From: Bifidobacteriaceae bacterium
GTDB taxonomy: Bacteria; Actinomycetota; Actinomycetes; Actinomycetales; Bifidobacteriaceae
Assembly: GCA_030530905.1 (NCBI GenBank)
Contig: JAUMUB010000047.1
Coordinates: forward strand, 1-7,802
DNA length: 7,802 nucleotides
Reading direction: 5' to 3'
Of the stretch, positions 1 to 6,793 are shown piece after piece; position 1 is the stretch's first letter, and every line of letters begins with the position of its first letter. The notes beneath the pieces were generated by a model, which was not told where the DNA came from, ran no database searches, and worked only from the letters and a program-made list of their open reading frames with translations. A program made the position numbers and the translations under genes.

Positions 1-475
1 GCTTTACACGAGTAACAACATCTGCCAAGCACTCAGACTCTGGCACTGGATCACCCGCATAACGTGGATCATTACTCTGAGAATACTGATCGTTAGGATC
101 GATCTCAGGAGGTGGAGTTGCATAAGAACGACGCCAAAGCATGAACTTCTCATCGCCATACTCTTCACGAATCTCAGTCTTATTCTTACCCTGCAAAGCA
201 CCATAATGACGTTCATTCAAACGCCAATTACGCTGTACTGGAATCCATAAGCGATCTGCCTCATCCAACGCAACATTCGCAGTATTAATAGCACGACGAA
301 GCATTGAAGTGAAAACGATATCAGGAAGAACGTTCTTTTCCTTGAGCAAACGTCCGCCATTCTTAGCTTCTTCAACGCCCTGCTCAGTTAAAGGAACATC
401 AACCCAACCTGTGAACTGATTTGTTTTATTCCATGCGCTCTGTCCGTGACGGAGCAATACTAATTTATATGTCAT
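1..475 (-). CDS. gpmA: 2,3-bisphosphoglycerate-dependent phosphoglycerate mutase, 3' part beyond window
   Basis: This cytosolic glycolytic enzyme interconverts 3- and 2-phosphoglycerate through a phosphohistidine. The first 158 codons are visible; the usual length is about 245, so the C-terminal third, with the second catalytic histidine, lies outside the window. Visible family features are the RHG motif at residues 9-11 (phospho-accepting His10), [11 protein letters not shown] (23-33), the LRRA arginines at 60-61 and the [10 protein letters not shown] block at 87-96 with catalytic Glu88. I chose ATG 475 because the protein then begins [11 protein letters not shown], the start I recall for bifidobacterial homologues. 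An in-frame ATG at 496 would add seven residues. Neither has a strong Shine-Dalgarno: there is an AUAGG close to 475 and a GCAGGG well upstream of 496. The gene is preceded by a 139-nt spacer and may have its own promoter. Identity is very secure. Confidence 0.96.
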   Translation of the reverse strand, partial: MTYKLVLLRHGQSAWNKTNQFTGWVDVPLTEQGVEEAKNGGRLLKEKNVLPDIVFTSMLRRAINTANVALDEADRLWIPVQRNWRLNERHYGALQGKNKTEIREEYGDEKFMLWRRSYATPPPEIDPNDQYSQSNDPRYAGDPVPESECLADVVTRVK

Positions 476-554
476 GCCTATCAGTTTAGGCGACATTCGC
501 GACTATTACCCTGCAGTACATACAAAGATGAGATAACAATAATTGAAAAACATA

Positions 555-571
555 CTGATATAATTCTGATA
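555..571 (-). repeat. Two TATCAG direct repeats, 11 nt apart, upstream of gpmA
   Basis: On the minus strand TATCAG occurs at 571-566 and again at 560-555, start to start 11 nt, about one helical turn. The second copy overlaps the candidate -10 hexamer. Helically phased short direct repeats can be regulator sites, but a 6-bp repeat in A/T-rich DNA is weak evidence. Confidence 0.3.
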
Positions 572-584
572 CATATTTTATCAA
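557..584 (-). promoter_or_regulatory. Candidate sigma-70-type promoter for gpmA
   Basis: Read on the minus strand, TTGATA at 584-579 (5 of 6 to the -35 consensus) is followed after 16 nt by TATATC at 562-557 (4 of 6 to the -10 consensus). It lies in the 139-nt gap between the prenyltransferase stop and gpmA, which is where a promoter for this housekeeping gene would be expected. In such A/T-rich DNA similar matches arise by chance, so this is a suggestion only. Nothing else in the 476-614 spacer is recognisable apart from the TATCAG direct repeats that overlap this site. Confidence 0.3.
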
Positions 585-614
585 AATCATACACAACTTG
601 CGCATAAACCACAG

Positions 615-1715
615 TTAGCCAACTAATGCCACAACAATGTACACGATACTTAACACATTATGCATACTCACAAGATTAAACGCATATTCATAATTATTAT
701 TTCGAATATTGCGTATGATTAAACCAAGCATAAGGATCTGTGCCATCCACACTAAAAAAACAACAGCCTGCCGAAAAGCGTCCGTGCTTAACATTACCGA
801 GAGTAAAAATAGTAGCACACACAAAGACAACAACATCTCTGTTATAACAACCACTAAAAATACTGTAATCGATTTCGGCTTACCTAAATGCCCAACTAAT
901 GTGACCTTACCATTTTGCAAATCGTCATCAATATCTCGTAAATTATTTATCATCATTAACAAAACGGCATTACACGCAATACACACTGAAATAAAAAGAC
1001 TGACTATATTAATTCCATACGATGCCTGCATAAACCAATCACCAGAAAAAGTATTTGAAAACAACATAATATTATGCACATACATCACATTACTAGTATT
1101 CAAATATTGCACAATCAAGTATTGCGTACCCAACATAGCAACTGGTCCAAAGAATATAGCTGCCACAATTTCACCAAGACCATATTTACTATATGGCTGA
1201 TTACCAGAAGAATACAGCCACGCAGAAAGTAACGCACTCACTCCAACAATAAGCAACCAATACTGGCGAGAAATAATCACCGCAATCAAACCAGCTACGC
1301 AAGCTACGCAAGCTGCAATAATAGATGCACACAGCATCGCCCGAGGAGAAACCTTACCAGAGGCTACCATTCGAACTGGTTTACCAGTTACCGACATAGG
1401 CTCAACACGTTTTGAATCTCTACCATAAACACCATCCCAATAATCATTTGCATAATTAGCAAAAATTTGCAAGCCCACGGCAGAAATTAGACACAAAACT
1501 ACAATATGAAAAAAACAGGATCTAATAAGATCAAAAGAAGCACTATTATTCAAACATGCATATTGCAAAACTTCTCTAGAAACGCGACCGCCTATATTGC
1601 AATGAATATTTGATGAAATAACGCCCCAAGCACAAGCAGAACCAGCTAAAACAGGAGCAATACTTGCCGTTAACGTTTTAGGCCTTGCACCGTAAATAAA
1701 AGGGGCTATTTTCAT
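615..1715 (-). CDS. menA: MenA/UbiA-family prenyltransferase (1,4-dihydroxy-2-naphthoate polyprenyltransferase-like)
   Basis: This is an integral membrane enzyme of 366 residues. The family transfers an isoprenoid chain to an aromatic acceptor; for MenA this makes demethylmenaquinone from 1,4-dihydroxy-2-naphthoate (DHNA). The N-terminus has the MenA-type GARPKTL (9-15). The first Asp-rich Mg-diphosphate motif is NDYWDGVYGRD (90-100), the second is NNLRDIDDD (257-265), and the MenA-like blocks YGLGE (178-182), FFGPVAMLGT (188-197) and GKVTLVGHLG (269-278) are present. Hydrophobic segments fill the rest. The protein is longer than the usual roughly 300 residues. Extra sequence sits at about 32-68, before the first Asp motif, and at about 203-235, before the second. 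ATG 1715 gives the canonical N-terminus; only a weak purine stretch (GAUAAGAG) precedes it. It lies 162 nt downstream of the transporter ATPase gene, behind a likely terminator, so it may be a separate transcript. The fold assignment is firm; the exact acceptor is inferred. Confidence 0.88.
   Translation of the reverse strand: MKIAPFIYGARPKTLTASIAPVLAGSACAWGVISSNIHCNIGGRVSREVLQYACLNNSASFDLIRSCFFHIVVLCLISAVGLQIFANYANDYWDGVYGRDSKRVEPMSVTGKPVRMVASGKVSPRAMLCASIIAACVACVAGLIAVIISRQYWLLIVGVSALLSAWLYSSGNQPYSKYGLGEIVAAIFFGPVAMLGTQYLIVQYLNTSNVMYVHNIMLFSNTFSGDWFMQASYGINIVSLFISVCIACNAVLLMMINNLRDIDDDLQNGKVTLVGHLGKPKSITVFLVVVITEMLLSLCVLLFLLSVMLSTDAFRQAVVFLVWMAQILMLGLIIRNIRNNNYEYAFNLVSMHNVLSIVYIVVALVG
1293..1317 (-). 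repeat. 9-bp in-frame tandem repeat inside the prenyltransferase gene
   Basis: AGCTACGCA occurs twice head to tail at 1293-1310 on the plus strand, followed by a degenerate third copy beginning AGCTGCA. The unit is three codons long and encodes the repeated Ala-Cys-Val of residues 135-141 within a transmembrane segment, so gain or loss of a unit would keep the reading frame. Confidence 0.7.
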
Positions 1716-1722
1716 GCTCTTA

Positions 1723-1733
1723 TCTCACAATCT
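1723..1733 (-). promoter_or_regulatory. Leader element AGATTGTGAGA upstream of the prenyltransferase
   Basis: The minus-strand 11-mer AGATTGTGAGA ends 7 nt before the start codon at 1715. The same 11-mer ends 4 nt before the livK-like start. It is purine-rich at its 3' end and may act as part of a weak ribosome-binding region or a shared operator. The role is unknown. Confidence 0.3.
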
Positions 1734-1789
1734 GCTCTTACACAACAATTCAACGCACCTACTACAGGACTGCAAAACAACATATTTCA

Positions 1790-1847
1790 AATAATAACAT
1801 CTCACAGTAAAAACAATTAATGATAACTACTATGAGATGTTAATATT
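1790..1847 (-). terminator. Long A/T-rich stem-loop after the transporter ATPase gene, probable terminator
   Basis: Positions 1790-1809 and 1828-1847 form an inverted repeat of 20-nt arms around an 18-nt loop. The uninterrupted core is TAACATCTCA (1795-1804) against TGAGATGTTA (1833-1842). In minus-strand RNA the only imperfections are one U-U mismatch (1843/1794) and one U-G wobble (1832/1805). In plus-strand RNA these positions become A-A and C-A mismatches, so the hairpin is better in the direction in which the genes are transcribed. The stem begins 30 nt after the ATPase stop codon. The 3' arm ends UUAUUAUUUG, a U-rich but not perfect run. I infer an intrinsic or pause-type terminator for the transporter operon. 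The stem has few G-C pairs, so a protein-binding palindrome or an RNA stability element remains possible. Confidence 0.55.
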
Positions 1848-1877
1848 ACACTTTCTAAAATATTCTAACCATTTATA

Positions 1878-3671
1878 TTACGCCACTATTTTACCACCTA
1901 AATATGCCTCTTGAACTTGTTCATTATGCAACAAATCTTGAGCCACCCCTTGCAATCGAATACGACCATTTTGCAATACATACCCATAATCAGCAATGGA
2001 TAATGCAAGTTGTGCCTGCTGCTCAACCATGAGTACAGAAATATGTAACTCATCACGTAACGAAGCAATTTGTTCAAGCACTTCTTCAACAAGCTTTGGA
2101 GATAATCCCATAGTAGGTTCGTCCATGCAAATCAGTTTTGGCTTACTCATTAAAGCACGCGCAAATGCTAACATTTGCTGCTCTCCACCCGACATAGTAC
2201 CGGCATATTGTGTACGACGTTCTTTTAATCGAGTGAAACGCTCGTACATTAACGCTAAGCTATCTTGAATTTCAGCACGATTATTACGCGTATAAGCACC
2301 CGTATAAAGATTTTCTTCCACTGTCATTTGCGGAAAAATACGACGTGATTCAGGTACTGCAGCAATACCCCTGCTCACTCTAGTACGAGTAGAAAGTCTT
2401 GTAATATCCTCTCCGTCATACCAAATACTACCAGTTTTAGGCTGTTCAAGACCAAGAATAGTTTTCATCGTAGTTGACTTACCTGAAGCATTCCCGCCAA
2501 GTAGAGAAACAATCGAACCTTCAGGAACATTAATAGAAACATTTTGCAAGGCATGAAATTGGCCATAAAAAATGTTCACCGAATCTAATTTCAAAAGCGT
2601 ATTATTATCATCAAATTTAATATCTTTTTGTTCAGAAAAGCTATTATTTTCTAAAGCATTCTGAGTACTTAACACACGAGATTGCCCATGTAAACGAACA
2701 GTGTTTAATTCTTTACTCTTACCTAAATACGCTTCAATCACTTGCGCAGAAGAACGCACTGTATCTGGATCTCCTTGCGCAATAATTCGACCGCCATCCA
2801 TTGCAATAACACGATCTGAAATTGCATACACTAAATCCATTTTATGCTCAACAAGCAATATTGTATGCCCTTGAGCTTTAAGATACTGTAATTGTTCTAG
2901 CACTTCAGCAGTTTCAGATTGGTTCATACCCGCAGTTGGCTCATCAAGCAACAGCAAAACTGGTTCACTAATATGCGCACGCGCAATTTCTGTACGCCGT
3001 CTATTCGCATACGAAAGCGTGTACGTGGAATCTTTTCTGCGCGAATCAAGACGTTCCTTAAATCTATCAATTTCTTGATTCACACGCATTTGAACATCAC
3101 GTTTCTCATGCTGCACTTTAGACGAAGGAAAAAGAGCTACACCAGTTTCAGCTAATAATGAAAGCCAGCGAATAATAGGGTATCCTTGAACATTTTTAAA
3201 AGGCCGTTGCGCATGAAGTTTTTTATGATAACCAAGAGCAATATTTTCTTCCACATTAAGAGCACCAAAAACACGACCATTTTGAAAAGTGCGAGCCAAC
3301 CCTGCTTCAGAAATTTCTACAGCAGTTAATCCAGCAACCGAACGTTCATTAATATCAATAATTCCTGAATCTGGTTTCAAAAAACCAGAAATTAAATTAA
3401 TCATTGTCGATTTGCCTGAACCATTTGGACCAATAAACGAAATCACTTCACCTTGATGTAAATCAAATGAAATATTATTTACCGCTTGCAAACCATGAAA
3501 TGATTTATACAAATCACGCACACGCAACACTGTTGGCGCATTAAAAACACGTTCACGATGATTTTTAGCGTAAGCTATAGGATCATTATTGAATAATTCC
3601 AATTCTTTTTCATACGAATTTACCGATGATATTGAATCATGCGTCTGATTTGTAGATAATAATTCACTCAT
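1878..3671 (-). CDS. Fused LivG-LivF ATPase of a branched-chain amino-acid-type ABC importer
   Basis: This cytoplasmic protein of 597 residues carries two complete nucleotide-binding domains that power the importer; they normally come from separate livG and livF genes. After an approximately 48-residue polar N-terminal extension, domain 1 (about 49-320) is LivG-like: Walker A GPNGSGKST (81-89), Q-loop Gln130, Walker B LLLLDEPTAGM with Asp243 and Glu244, His276, and the C-terminal VIEAYLG. Its signature motif is LSYAN (219-223), where LivG proteins normally have LSYGQ. A polar linker (about 320-358) leads to LivF-like domain 2: Walker A GGNASGKST (392-400), VPESRRIFP (439-447), signature MSGGEQQ (493-499), Walker B CMDEPTMGLSP with Asp517 and Glu518, and VEQQ (549-552) in place of the H-loop histidine, as is usual for LivF. 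The frame is open throughout, so this is a genuine fusion in the sequence given. I chose ATG 3671 over an in-frame TTG at 3689 because AAGAAGG stands 6 nt before it. It starts one base after the permease stop. Confidence 0.93.
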   Translation of the reverse strand: MSELLSTNQTHDSISSVNSYEKELELFNNDPIAYAKNHRERVFNAPTVLRVRDLYKSFHGLQAVNNISFDLHQGEVISFIGPNGSGKSTMINLISGFLKPDSGIIDINERSVAGLTAVEISEAGLARTFQNGRVFGALNVEENIALGYHKKLHAQRPFKNVQGYPIIRWLSLLAETGVALFPSSKVQHEKRDVQMRVNQEIDRFKERLDSRRKDSTYTLSYANRRRTEIARAHISEPVLLLLDEPTAGMNQSETAEVLEQLQYLKAQGHTILLVEHKMDLVYAISDRVIAMDGGRIIAQGDPDTVRSSAQVIEAYLGKSKELNTVRLHGQSRVLSTQNALENNSFSEQKDIKFDDNNTLLKLDSVNIFYGQFHALQNVSINVPEGSIVSLLGGNASGKSTTMKTILGLEQPKTGSIWYDGEDITRLSTRTRVSRGIAAVPESRRIFPQMTVEENLYTGAYTRNNRAEIQDSLALMYERFTRLKERRTQYAGTMSGGEQQMLAFARALMSKPKLICMDEPTMGLSPKLVEEVLEQIASLRDELHISVLMVEQQAQLALSIADYGYVLQNGRIRLQGVAQDLLHNEQVQEAYLGGKIVA

Positions 3672-3672
3672 A

Positions 3673-5487
3673 TCATACCTTCTTTGCAAACAATCCCTGA
3701 GGTTTAAGAAGAATAATTACTACCAGCAAAATACCGTACACAAAAATACGCGCATCTGCTGTTACACGAAGCAACTCTGGAGCGCCAACAAGAACAACTG
3801 AACCTAAAACCGCACCTAACGGAGAGTTCATGCCACCTAGCACTATAATCGTTAATATTAAAATTGACATATTTGAAGTAAAGTTTGTCGGGTCAATATA
3901 ACTATATTGATGTGCAAGTAGCGATCCTGAAATTCCTGCAAAAAACGATGCTAAAGCATATGCAAGAGCTTTATACGCTCCAGTGTGAATAGCTAAAGAT
4001 TGCGATGCAAACTTATCTGAACCAATACCTTCAAATACTTGTCCTACATGTGATTTACGAATACGATTTACAATGAACAAAGTAATAAGAAGTACAATCA
4101 CATCAAATAAGTATTGTTTTTGCACGGTATCTAACTCAAGACCAAAAACATTAGGAGCACTAATACCTGCTATTCCAAGCGATCCTCGTGTAATAGGATC
4201 AGCAATACGAATAAACGCCACCATAACTGCACCAACACCGATAGTTGCAATTGCCACATAATGACCACTTAGCTTCCACACTGGGAAAGTCAGCAAACAA
4301 GCAGCAACAGCAGCAATAATTCCAGCGAACAGCATTGCAAGTAAGAAAGGCCAAGCAAAATCTTTAGTTAACAGAGCAGAAGCGTAAGCACCCACCGCAA
4401 CAGGTCCAGCCATGCCGAGAATTGTTTGACCAGCAGAACCAGAAATCATCGTTAACCCAACAGCAGCAATAGCGTACACTGCAATTTGCGTACCTACACC
4501 TGCAATATAATTATTAGCAATAAAAGGCGAAACTAATAGTAGCGTCACTAAAAGAGCATTTACCCACACGGGGAAAACTAATGGACGCCCACCACCAAGA
4601 AACGTGCCAGTTAAAGGCTCTGAAGTCGCATCATCTTTATTACCTAATAATCCTTGTGGACGAATGATAAGAACTAGCAATAATGCCCCGAAAGTAATAA
4701 TATCGCGAACGCCATCACCAAACCAGAAAATCCCTATACTTTCTATAACACCAAGAACTACACCGCCAATAACCGCGCCTGGTATAGAGCCTAATCCACC
4801 AATAGTTGCCGCAACAAACGCTGTCATACCAATGCTTGAGCCATTCATTGGATTAACCGTGACATTGTATAATCCCACAAAAATACCAGCAACACCAGCA
4901 AGAACTGCACCAATAACAAACGATATATGACGAATCAACACTACTGGAATACCCATTTGCGCTGCTGCTTGCGGATCTTGAGAAGTCGCTCGAATTGCTT
5001 GACCGATTTTACTATTTTTCAAAAACAGCCACATACCAATCATAAGAACAATAGTCACAAGAAACATTACGACATCAGAAGTACCAAAACGAATCCCAAA
5101 AAGCTCATAGTTATAAGTTTCAAGCAACTTGGGAAATTGACGTGTTTGTGTACCAAAAACTAATTGTAATCCATGATCAATTATTTGACCGACACCGATC
5201 GTGGCCAATAATGCCGCAATAGGTTTACGTCCTTCTAATGGGGCAATTACGATGAAATTCATCAGAAAACCAACAGACGCAGTTATAATAATCACCAACA
5301 ATACTGTAGGAATAAACCCTAATCCCAGCGCAGAACCACCCCACCATGCCACCATCATACCTAAAGCAACTAAAGATCCTTGCGCAAAATTAGCCACATT
5401 GGTAACACCAAACACTAAAGTCATACCAACCGCGACTAGCGCATACGCACTTGAATGAATCAGACCTGAAAAAATTGCTGTTATCAT
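3673..5487 (-). CDS. Fused LivH-LivM permease of a branched-chain amino-acid-type ABC importer
   Basis: This inner-membrane protein of 604 residues forms the substrate channel. Residues 1-284 are a full LivH-type permease: HSSAYALVAVGMTLVFGV at the N-terminus, NFAQGSLVALG (33-43), the cytoplasmic loop IGQAIRATSQDPQAAAQMGI (161-180), TIGGLGSIPGAVIGG (228-242), and the typical LivH C-terminus RPQGLLG (276-282). A short Gly/Thr-rich linker (about 285-304) follows. Residues 305-604 are a full LivM-type permease: LTMISGSAGQ (345-354), HYVAIATIGVGAV (409-421), TRGSLGIAGI (433-442), VLGGMNSPLGAVLGS (549-563) and KPQGLFAKK at the end. Both halves are usually separate proteins of about 300 residues. 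ATG 5487 is preceded by AAGGTG 5 nt upstream (5498-5493). The gene follows the binding-protein gene by 71 nt and ends one base before the ATPase gene, giving the order binding protein, permease, ATPase. Confidence 0.94.
   Translation of the reverse strand: MITAIFSGLIHSSAYALVAVGMTLVFGVTNVANFAQGSLVALGMMVAWWGGSALGLGFIPTVLLVIIITASVGFLMNFIVIAPLEGRKPIAALLATIGVGQIIDHGLQLVFGTQTRQFPKLLETYNYELFGIRFGTSDVVMFLVTIVLMIGMWLFLKNSKIGQAIRATSQDPQAAAQMGIPVVLIRHISFVIGAVLAGVAGIFVGLYNVTVNPMNGSSIGMTAFVAATIGGLGSIPGAVIGGVVLGVIESIGIFWFGDGVRDIITFGALLLVLIIRPQGLLGNKDDATSEPLTGTFLGGGRPLVFPVWVNALLVTLLLVSPFIANNYIAGVGTQIAVYAIAAVGLTMISGSAGQTILGMAGPVAVGAYASALLTKDFAWPFLLAMLFAGIIAAVAACLLTFPVWKLSGHYVAIATIGVGAVMVAFIRIADPITRGSLGIAGISAPNVFGLELDTVQKQYLFDVIVLLITLFIVNRIRKSHVGQVFEGIGSDKFASQSLAIHTGAYKALAYALASFFAGISGSLLAHQYSYIDPTNFTSNMSILILTIIVLGGMNSPLGAVLGSVVLVGAPELLRVTADARIFVYGILLVVIILLKPQGLFAKKV
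3678..3684 (-). promoter_or_regulatory. Ribosome binding site fixing the LivG-LivF start at 3671
   Basis: On the minus strand AAGAAGG lies 6 nt before ATG 3671, inside the last codons of the permease gene. The alternative in-frame TTG at 3689 would lie upstream of this site. The overlap of the Shine-Dalgarno with the previous coding sequence and the 1-nt stop-start gap point to translational coupling. Confidence 0.75.
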
Positions 5488-5558
5488 TTCGACACCTTAC
5501 CCATAAAATCAAACATAGGAAATTCGAGCATTACACTACATGCATCATGCAAGCATAT

Positions 5559-6725
5559 TTACTTCGCAGAATCGTCATATTGCACGAATTTTCCATCTTT
5601 AACTATGAGCAATATTGGTTGAATACCATCTGCTCTACGGGTTTTTACGTTAAAGGAGAAAGTACCGCCTTGACCTTGATATAAGGGGAAATCTTTCACT
5701 GTTTTCAAAGCCTCTTGAATTCCTTCACGCGTAGGTGAAGTTTTATTAGCAGCATAAGCCAAATCAATAATTGCTTGATATGCTGTTACTTCAAAATTAC
5801 CTGGTTCACTACCATAAGCATTGCGATAATCAGCTACAAACTGTTTTGCTTTAGAATCAGTGGTACCAGCTGCAGAAAATGTGCCTGTAATAATAGTACC
5901 TTCTGCATTATCACCCGCACTTTGTAAAAACTCTGAAGTTTCTTGTCCACCAAAGAATAACCCAGTAAATCCAATTTTATCTCGTAGCGTGTTCACAATT
6001 CCTGCTCCATCTGGACCATAGCCAATATCAACCACAGCATCAGGGCTATCTTGTGTTGCCGAAATCAGCATAGATGAATAATCAGTAGTATCTGCTAAAT
6101 ATGATGAACTATATGCAATTTGTAGACCTTTAACCTCTGCCTCTTTCTTAAAATATTCAAACGCCTGCTTACCCCAATCATTTTCTATATACACAACTGA
6201 AATCTTCTTAGCTTTTTTTGCAACAATATCTGCATTAGCTTTTTGAAATGTTTCTTGACTTACTTGAGGGGTCCACACATAATCGCCAGTTGTTGTGAAA
6301 GTTGGCGAAGAATTATTAAAGCCATAATGCACTAATTTCGCATTTTGAAATGCTGGAGAAGCTGCCATTGAAGCTGACGATGAATAATCCCCAACAACAG
6401 CAATAATTGATGAATCTGAGACTAGTCGAGGTGCCACTGCTGCAGACTGTTTAGCATCAGATTGCGTATCAAAATACTTCAAACCTAAAGTTTTACCGCC
6501 TACTCCACCATCTTTATTTACTTTTTTCACAGCAAGATCCATGCCGTTTTTGAACATTTTGCCATATTCAGCATATTGCCCAGTTGCAGGATATAATACG
6601 CCAATATTCACAGTATCTGATTTATTTGAGCTAGTTTCATCACCGTCCAAACCGCATGCAGCAGTACTTACAAGCAAACTAATCGCACTAATTGCTGTAG
6701 CTATTCGCATAATTTTGTTTTTCAT
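5559..6725 (-). CDS. LivK-like branched-chain amino-acid ABC transporter substrate-binding lipoprotein
   Basis: This 388-residue extracytoplasmic receptor delivers substrate to the fused permease encoded next. It begins with a positively charged n-region (MKNKIMR), a hydrophobic core and a lipobox-like TAAC, so Cys24 is the likely lipidated residue; Thr at -3 is an imperfect match. A polar Ser/Asp/Asn linker follows, then a type I periplasmic-binding fold of the LivJ/LivK kind. Visible blocks are VNIGVLYPATGQYAEYG (about 39-55), the ligand-contacting loop VVGDYSSSASMAASP (about 110-124), VVYIENDWGKQAFEYFK (about 177-193), and the C-terminal TFSFNVKTRRADG. ATG 6725 is chosen because it starts a good signal peptide behind a purine-rich GAGAGAG; the next ATG (codon 6) has no comparable site. 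Branched-chain amino acids are the default ligand, but this receptor family also binds amides, urea and aromatic acids, so the ligand is not settled by sequence alone. Confidence 0.92.
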   Translation of the reverse strand: MKNKIMRIATAISAISLLVSTAACGLDGDETSSNKSDTVNIGVLYPATGQYAEYGKMFKNGMDLAVKKVNKDGGVGGKTLGLKYFDTQSDAKQSAAVAPRLVSDSSIIAVVGDYSSSASMAASPAFQNAKLVHYGFNNSSPTFTTTGDYVWTPQVSQETFQKANADIVAKKAKKISVVYIENDWGKQAFEYFKKEAEVKGLQIAYSSSYLADTTDYSSMLISATQDSPDAVVDIGYGPDGAGIVNTLRDKIGFTGLFFGGQETSEFLQSAGDNAEGTIITGTFSAAGTTDSKAKQFVADYRNAYGSEPGNFEVTAYQAIIDLAYAANKTSPTREGIQEALKTVKDFPLYQGQGGTFSFNVKTRRADGIQPILLIVKDGKFVQYDDSAK

Positions 6726-6729
6726 ACTC

Positions 6730-6740
6730 TCTCACAATCT
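6730..6740 (-). promoter_or_regulatory. Leader element AGATTGTGAGA upstream of livK-like gene
   Basis: The 11-mer AGATTGTGAGA on the minus strand ends 4 nt before the start codon at 6725 and is identical to the one preceding the prenyltransferase gene. Its 3' purines run into GAGAGAG, which is the only plausible Shine-Dalgarno for this gene. The surrounding 68-nt gap is very A/T-rich and contains no clear terminator, so readthrough from the upstream gene is possible. Confidence 0.35.
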
Positions 6741-6793
6741 CAAATTTATATTTAATTCTTATTCCGTTCTAATCTCATTAAGCAATTTTCGAA

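Noticed and set aside
709..1200. Plus-strand open frame of 163 codons
   Set aside because: It lies wholly antisense to the prenyltransferase gene, whose motifs are unmistakable, and its translation shows no recognisable family or ribosome site.
3672..3689. TTG start at 3689 for the fused ATPase
   Set aside because: The ATG at 3671 has AAGAAGG at ideal spacing, whereas the TTG would precede that site and overlap the permease gene by several codons.
4604..5458. Several plus-strand open frames opposite the permease gene
   Set aside because: They are antisense to the hydrophobic LivH-LivM coding sequence; their proline-, threonine- and asparagine-rich translations are what the reverse of membrane-protein codons gives.
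5529..5555. Small palindrome TGCATCATGCA between the binding-protein and permease genes
   Set aside because: The arms are only 5 bp with a 1-nt centre and no following U-run, so it is not a credible terminator within what looks like one operon.
6741..6793. Possible internal promoter (TATAAA) upstream of the livK-like gene
   Set aside because: The -10-like match has no acceptable -35 partner at normal spacing, and such hexamers are frequent in this A/T-rich gap.
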